A stretch of 64,000 nucleotides of DNA from contig NZ_JALIGC010000028.1 of assembly GCF_024764775.1 (NCBI RefSeq), positions 31,718-95,717 on the forward strand, read 5' to 3'. Under the pieces are notes generated by a model. It had not been told where the DNA came from. It saw nothing but the letters and a program-made list of their open reading frames with translations, and ran no database searches. The position numbers were made by a program, and so were the translations under genes. Shown here piece by piece: positions 59,820-64,000 of this stretch (the stretch's first letter is position 1; each line of letters begins with the position of its first letter). Source of the stretch: Scandinavium manionii (GTDB lineage: Bacteria > Pseudomonadota > Gammaproteobacteria > Enterobacterales > Enterobacteriaceae).

Positions 59820-61151
59820 ATGGAATCACTGGCCACACTCTATAAAAATCATATTGCTACGTTGCAGGAACGCACTCGCGACGTACTGGACCGCTTTAAG
59901 CTCGATGCGCTGTTGATTCATTCCGGCGAACTGTTCAATGTCTTCCTCGACGATCATCCATACCCGTTCAAAGTAAACCCACAGTTTAAGGCCTGGGTGC
60001 CTGTCACGCAGGTGCCAAACTGCTGGCTGCTGGTGGACGGCGTCAATAAACCGAAGCTGTGGTTCTATCTGCCGGTGGATTACTGGCACAACGTTGAACC
60101 GCTGCCAACCTCTTTCTGGACCGAAGATGTAGACGTGATTGCGCTACCAAAAGCCGACGGTATCGGCAGCCAGCTGCCAGCGGCGCGTAGCAACATCGCC
60201 TACATTGGCCCGGTGGCTGAACGTGCGCTGGGACTTGATATCAAGGCTGACAATATTAACCCGAAAGGGGTGATTGATTACCTGCACTACTACCGTTCTT
60301 ATAAAACCGATTATGAACTTTCCTGCATGCGCGAAGCGCAGAAAATGGCGGTGAATGGTCATCAGGCGGCGCAGGAAGCGTTCCTGTCCGGCATGAGCGA
60401 GTTCGATATTAACCTCGCGTACCTGACCGCCACCGGTCATCGTGATACCGATGTGCCTTACAGCAATATTGTGGCGCTGAATGAACATGCGTCGGTGCTG
60501 CACTACACCAAGCTGGACCACCGCGCGCCGTCTGAAATGCGCAGCTTCCTGCTTGATGCAGGCGCTGAGTACAACGGCTATGCCGCCGACCTGACCCGCA
60601 CCTGGGCCGGAAATCCAGATACCGAATTTGCGCAGCTGATTAAAGACGTTACCGCCGAACAGCTGGCGCTGATCGATACCCTGAAAGCGGGCGTGAGCTA
60701 CGTGGACTACCATATCCAGTTCCATCAGCGCATCGCGAAGCTGCTGCGTAAGCATCAGCTGGTGAACGACATCAGCGAAGAGGCGATGGTGGAAAATGAC
60801 CTGACCGGGCCGTTTATGCCGCACGGTCTCGGCCACCCGCTGGGTCTGCAGGTTCATGACGTCGCCGGCTTTATGCAGGATGATAAAGGCACGCACCTTG
60901 CCGCGCCGTCGAAATATCCATACCTGCGCTGCACCCGTATTCTGCAGCCGCGCATGGTATTGACCATCGAGCCGGGCATCTATTTCATCGAATCGCTGCT
61001 GGCGCCGTGGCGTGAAGGGCAGTACAGCAAGCACTTCAACTGGCAGAAAATTGAGGCCATGAAGCCGTTCGGGGGCGTTCGTATCGAAGATAACGTGGTC
61101 ATCCACGAGAACAGCCTCGAAAACATGACCCGAGATCTGAAGCTGGCCTGA
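59820..61151 (+). CDS. pepQ: Xaa-Pro dipeptidase PepQ
   Basis: Cleaves X-Pro dipeptides; pita-bread-fold Mn2+ metallopeptidase. 443 residues, E. coli length. Metal ligands are in LLDAGAEYNGYAADLTRTWAG (two Asp), MPHGLGHPLGLQVHD (His), LTIEPGIYFIES (Glu) and GGVRIEDNVV (Glu). Divergent from fadBA. The stop overlaps yigZ by one base. Confidence 0.96.
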   Translation: MESLATLYKNHIATLQERTRDVLDRFKLDALLIHSGELFNVFLDDHPYPFKVNPQFKAWVPVTQVPNCWLLVDGVNKPKLWFYLPVDYWHNVEPLPTSFWTEDVDVIALPKADGIGSQLPAARSNIAYIGPVAERALGLDIKADNINPKGVIDYLHYYRSYKTDYELSCMREAQKMAVNGHQAAQEAFLSGMSEFDINLAYLTATGHRDTDVPYSNIVALNEHASVLHYTKLDHRAPSEMRSFLLDAGAEYNGYAADLTRTWAGNPDTEFAQLIKDVTAEQLALIDTLKAGVSYVDYHIQFHQRIAKLLRKHQLVNDISEEAMVENDLTGPFMPHGLGHPLGLQVHDVAGFMQDDKGTHLAAPSKYPYLRCTRILQPRMVLTIEPGIYFIESLLAPWREGQYSKHFNWQKIEAMKPFGGVRIEDNVVIHENSLENMTRDLKLA

Positions 61152-61765
61152 TGGACAGTTGGCTGATCCCGGCGTCTCCGGTAAGCGTGGTCGACGAGAT
61201 CAAAAAGAGCCGCTTCATTACGTTACTCGCGCATACCGATGGCGTGGAAACGGCGAAGGCGTTTGTCGAATCGGTCAGAGCGGAACACCCGGATGCCCGT
61301 CACCACTGCGTGGCGTGGGTCGCCGGGGCGCCTGACGATTCGCAAAAGCTCGGTTTTTCCGACGACGGTGAACCGGCGGGCACGGCGGGCAAGCCGATGC
61401 TCGCACAGCTGATGGGCAGCGGCGTGGGCGAAATCACCGCCGTGGTGGTTCGCTATTACGGCGGGATCTTGCTGGGCACGGGTGGCCTGGTGAAAGCCTA
61501 CGGCGGTGGTGTGCATCAGGCGCTGGCTGAACTGACAACGCAGCGCAAGACGCCGTTGACCGAATATACTTTGCAGTGTGAGTACGGACAGCTGTCGGGC
61601 GTTGAAAGCCTGTTGGCACAATTCTCCGGTAAAATCGTCGACAGTGATTATCAAGCCGTGGTGCATCTTCGGGTGGCGCTTCCGCAGGCTGAACTGCCGA
61701 ACTTTTCGATAAGACTGGCTGATTTTAGCCGTGGTGCGTTGCAATTACGCCGGATTGGCGAATAA
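61151..61765 (+). CDS. yigZ: YigZ, IMPACT-family protein
   Basis: 204 residues, UPF0029/IMPACT family. The N-terminal half carries SRFITLLAHTDGVETAKAFV, HHCVAWVAG and DDGEPAGTAGKPML, all characteristic, then VVRYYGGILLGTGGLVKAYGG; the C-terminal half has a domain related to EF-G domain IV/V. Molecular function is unsettled; ribosome or RNA binding has been suggested from the fold. It is co-translated with pepQ. Confidence 0.94.
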   Translation: MDSWLIPASPVSVVDEIKKSRFITLLAHTDGVETAKAFVESVRAEHPDARHHCVAWVAGAPDDSQKLGFSDDGEPAGTAGKPMLAQLMGSGVGEITAVVVRYYGGILLGTGGLVKAYGGGVHQALAELTTQRKTPLTEYTLQCEYGQLSGVESLLAQFSGKIVDSDYQAVVHLRVALPQAELPNFSIRLADFSRGALQLRRIGE

Positions 61766-61804
61766 TCCCGGTCTACTTTTTGCTTATCAAAGGAAGCGGC
61801 AGAG

Positions 61805-63256
61805 ATGCATTTTCGTGCCATTACCCGAATCGTTGGACTGCTGGTCATACTTTTTTCGGGAACGATGATTGTTCCAGGACTGGTGGCGTTGATATACCGG
61901 GACGGGGCGGGGCGAGCATTCACGCAGACCTTTTTTGTGGCGCTGGCCATTGGATCAATGCTCTGGTGGCCAAACCGTAAGCAAAAGGGTGAGCTGAAAT
62001 CACGCGAAGGCTTTTTGATTGTGGTGCTGTTCTGGACCGTGCTGGGTAGCGTGGGTGCGCTGCCGTTTATCTTCTCGGAACAGCCGAATCTGACCATCAC
62101 GGATGCATTCTTTGAATCGTTCTCCGGACTGACCACGACTGGCGCGACCACGCTGGTGGGCCTGGATTCACTTCCTCATGCCATCCTCTTTTATCGCCAG
62201 ATGCTGCAGTGGTTTGGCGGGATGGGGATAATTGTACTCGCGGTGGCTATCCTGCCAATTCTGGGCGTTGGTGGGATGCAGCTCTATCGGGCTGAAATGC
62301 CGGGGCCGCTGAAAGACAATAAGATGCGGCCACGCATTGCCGAAACGGCGAAAACCCTGTGGCTCATTTATGTATTACTGACGGTGGCCTGTGCGCTGGC
62401 GCTCTGGTTCGCCGGAATGCCGGCCTTTGATGCCATCGGACACAGCTTCTCGACAATTGCGATTGGTGGCTTTTCAACACATGACGCCAGCGTTGGCTAT
62501 TTCAACAGCCCGACCATCAACACCATTATTGCCATCTTCTTGCTTATCTCAGGCTGTAACTACGGCCTGCACTTCTCTTTATTAAGCGGTCGCAATCTGA
62601 AGGTGTACTGGCGTGACCCGGAATTCCGCATGTTCATTGGTGTGCAGTTGACGCTGGTGGTCATCTGTACGCTGGTGTTGATGCTTCACGATGTGTATAC
62701 CTCGGCGCTAACGACGCTCAACCAGGCTTTTTTCCAGGTGGTATCGATGGCGACCACTGCGGGCTTCACCACGGACAGCATTGCGCGCTGGCCACTTTTC
62801 CTGCCTGTGCTGCTGCTCTGTTCTGCATTTATTGGCGGCTGTGCGGGTTCGACCGGTGGTGGTCTGAAGGTTATCCGTATCCTGCTGCTGTTCAAGCAGG
62901 GGAACCGTGAGCTAAAACGTCTGGTGCATCCTAATGCGGTTTACAGCATCAAGCTGGGTAACCGTGCGCTACCGGAACGTATTCTTGAAGCGGTGTGGGG
63001 GTTCTTCTCCGCTTATGCGCTGGTATTCATTGTTAGCATGTTGGCCATCATTGCGACCGGCGTGGATGACTTCTCGGCTTTTGCTTCTGTGGTGGCGACG
63101 CTGAATAACCTCGGTCCGGGCCTCGGCGTGGTGGCGGATAACTTTGCCAGTATGAATCCGGTCGCGAAATGGATCCTGATCGCCAACATGCTGTTTGGTC
63201 GTCTGGAAGTCTTTACTCTGTTGGTGTTGTTCACACCGACTTTCTGGCGCGAATAA
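61805..63256 (+). CDS. trkH: Potassium uptake protein TrkH
   Basis: K+ channel subunit of the Trk system, gated by TrkA. 483 residues, E. coli length, with four repeated membrane-pore-membrane units. Selectivity-type segments are SGLTTTGATTLVGLDSL, SFSTIAIGGFSTHDASVG, VSMATTAGFTTDSI and TLNNLGPGLGVV, each with the key Gly. 11 bases before hemG. Confidence 0.97.
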   Translation: MHFRAITRIVGLLVILFSGTMIVPGLVALIYRDGAGRAFTQTFFVALAIGSMLWWPNRKQKGELKSREGFLIVVLFWTVLGSVGALPFIFSEQPNLTITDAFFESFSGLTTTGATTLVGLDSLPHAILFYRQMLQWFGGMGIIVLAVAILPILGVGGMQLYRAEMPGPLKDNKMRPRIAETAKTLWLIYVLLTVACALALWFAGMPAFDAIGHSFSTIAIGGFSTHDASVGYFNSPTINTIIAIFLLISGCNYGLHFSLLSGRNLKVYWRDPEFRMFIGVQLTLVVICTLVLMLHDVYTSALTTLNQAFFQVVSMATTAGFTTDSIARWPLFLPVLLLCSAFIGGCAGSTGGGLKVIRILLLFKQGNRELKRLVHPNAVYSIKLGNRALPERILEAVWGFFSAYALVFIVSMLAIIATGVDDFSAFASVVATLNNLGPGLGVVADNFASMNPVAKWILIANMLFGRLEVFTLLVLFTPTFWRE

Positions 63257-63267
63257 CAGGAGCGTTT

Positions 63268-63801
63268 GTGAAAATTTTGATTCTCTTTTCTACTCGGGAT
63301 GGGCAAACGCGTGAGATTGCCGCGTCATTAGCCTCTGAACTGAAAGAGCAGGCTTTCGATGTCGATGTCGTTAACCTGCACCGGGCAGAGACTGTTGCAT
63401 GGGAAGAGTATGACGGGGTGGTGATTGGAGCCTCGATTCGTTACGGCCATTTCCACTCGACGCTGGATAGCTTTGTGAAAAAGCACCAGCAGGCACTAAA
63501 GCAGCTGCCGAGTGCGTTCTATTCCGTAAACCTGGTGGCGCGTAAGCCAGAGAAGCGTACCCCGCAGACCAACAGCTATACTCGCAAGTTCTTGTTGGAC
63601 TCGCCGTGGCAGCCTGGCCTCAGCGCAGTCTTCGCCGGTGCGTTGCGTTATCCGCGTTATAGCTGGTATGACCGCATAATGATCCGCCTGATTATGAAGA
63701 TGACGGGCGGAGAAACGGATACCAGTAAAGAAGTGGTGTACACCGATTGGCAGCAGGTTGCCCATTTCGCCCACGAAATCGCACAACTTGTGCGCAAATA
63801 G
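63268..63801 (+). CDS. hemG: Menaquinone-dependent protoporphyrinogen IX dehydrogenase
   Basis: Flavodoxin-like FMN enzyme that oxidises protoporphyrinogen IX to protoporphyrin IX and passes electrons to quinones. 177 residues, slightly shorter than E. coli HemG at the C terminus. FMN-binding loop ILFSTRDGQTREIA, then VIGASIRYGHFHSTLD and VNLVARKPEKRTPQTNSY, the insertion loop typical of HemG. The GTG at 63268 after AGGAGCG is the start; the open frame upstream lies within trkH. Confidence 0.96.
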   Translation: MKILILFSTRDGQTREIAASLASELKEQAFDVDVVNLHRAETVAWEEYDGVVIGASIRYGHFHSTLDSFVKKHQQALKQLPSAFYSVNLVARKPEKRTPQTNSYTRKFLLDSPWQPGLSAVFAGALRYPRYSWYDRIMIRLIMKMTGGETDTSKEVVYTDWQQVAHFAHEIAQLVRK

Positions 63802-63840
63802 AACGTAAAAACGGCGCAAAGCCTGGATTTTGAGCAGTCG

Positions 63841-63890
63841 GAAATTTTTTTCAAATTTATACTTGCCGTCTCGTCAGAACTCCCTATAAT
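63841..63890 (+). promoter_or_regulatory. rRNA operon P1 promoter with UP element
   Basis: An A/T-rich UP-like stretch (63841-63860) precedes TTGCCG (63863-63868), a 16-base spacer and TATAAT (63885-63890). The discriminator GCGCCTCC followed by ACTGACACGGAACAACGGC is the typical rrn P1 start region, GC-rich as in ppGpp-controlled promoters. Its place after hemG corresponds to rrnA in E. coli; the 16S gene itself lies outside the window. Confidence 0.88.
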
Positions 63891-63982
63891 GCGCCTCCAC
63901 TGACACGGAACAACGGCACGCTAGCCGCCGGGTCAGAAGGGTTTCTCAGGAAATCCTGACAGAGAAAAGCGAAAATAATTGC

Positions 63983-63988
63983 TTGACT
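63983..63988 (+). promoter_or_regulatory. rRNA operon P2 promoter, -35 element only
   Basis: TTGACT preceded by AATAATTGC, about 98 bases after the P1 -10, fits the -35 of rrn P2. The -10 would fall beyond the window edge. Confidence 0.7.
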
Positions 63989-64000
63989 CTGAATGAGGAA

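Overview
This window is a stretch of chromosome from an enteric gammaproteobacterium (Enterobacteriaceae). Gene order and protein sequences follow the E. coli K-12 segment from the enterobacterial common antigen (ECA) operon through hemCDXY, cyaA, uvrD, metE, tatABCD and fadBA to an rRNA operon (rrnA in E. coli) almost gene for gene. Most products have the E. coli length or are within a few residues of it. It is not E. coli: the arylsulfatase genes aslB/aslA and the yigF/yigG genes are absent. In their places are an MFS transporter, a two-gene unit (fatty acid desaturase plus a PhnD-like binding protein) and a separate EAL-domain gene after yigL. The gene content points to a relative of Enterobacter, Klebsiella or Citrobacter; I cannot name the species from sequence alone.

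Layout. 1-10661: ECA operon (end of wzzE, wecB, wecC, rffG, rffH, wecD, wecE, wzxE, wecF, wzyE, wecG), with nearly every junction overlapping. 10865-12250: amino acid permease yifK. 12303-13152: stable RNA operon argX-hisR-leuT-proM with proM duplicated in tandem, followed by a proM 3' fragment joined to a multi-hairpin repeat. 13273-13637: small RNA GlmZ and its control region. 13643-14848: MFS transporter. 15026-19115 (minus): hemCDXY. 19456-28141: cyaA, cyaY (minus), lptM, dapF, yigA, xerC, yigB, uvrD. 28142-29446: corA with a leader that carries the short ORF corL. 29424-32655 (minus): PhnD-like gene, desaturase, rarD, yigI. 32811-40677: pldA, recQ, rhtC, rhtB (minus), pldB, yigL, EAL gene (minus), bioP. 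40565-44016: metR (minus) and metE, divergent, with MetJ boxes and an ERIC element between them. 44305-63801: ysgA (minus), udp, rmuC, ubiE-ubiJ-ubiB, tatABC, tatD, rfaH (minus), ubiD, fre, fadBA (minus), pepQ, yigZ, trkH, hemG. The window ends inside the promoter region of an rRNA operon (P1 complete, P2 -35 only).

How the genes work together. The first 10.6 kb make and polymerise the ECA trisaccharide. hemC and hemD supply tetrapyrrole precursors and hemG acts late in the haem pathway. ubiE, ubiJ, ubiB, ubiD and fre concern ubiquinone synthesis and flavin reduction. tatABC form the folded-protein translocase. fadBA carry out beta-oxidation. Visible regulatory sites match their expected regulators: LexA at uvrD, CRP at cyaA and udp, MetJ and MetR at metE/metR, FadR at fadBA, and GlrR/sigma-54-type sites at glmZ.

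I found no CRISPR array, prophage, insertion sequence, toxin-antitoxin pair or defence island, and nothing I can call a new system. The least explained items are the desaturase/PhnD-like pair, the tRNA-Pro duplication with its structured repeat, the EAL gene laid over the yigL terminator, and a perfect 15-bp dyad between wecG and yifK.
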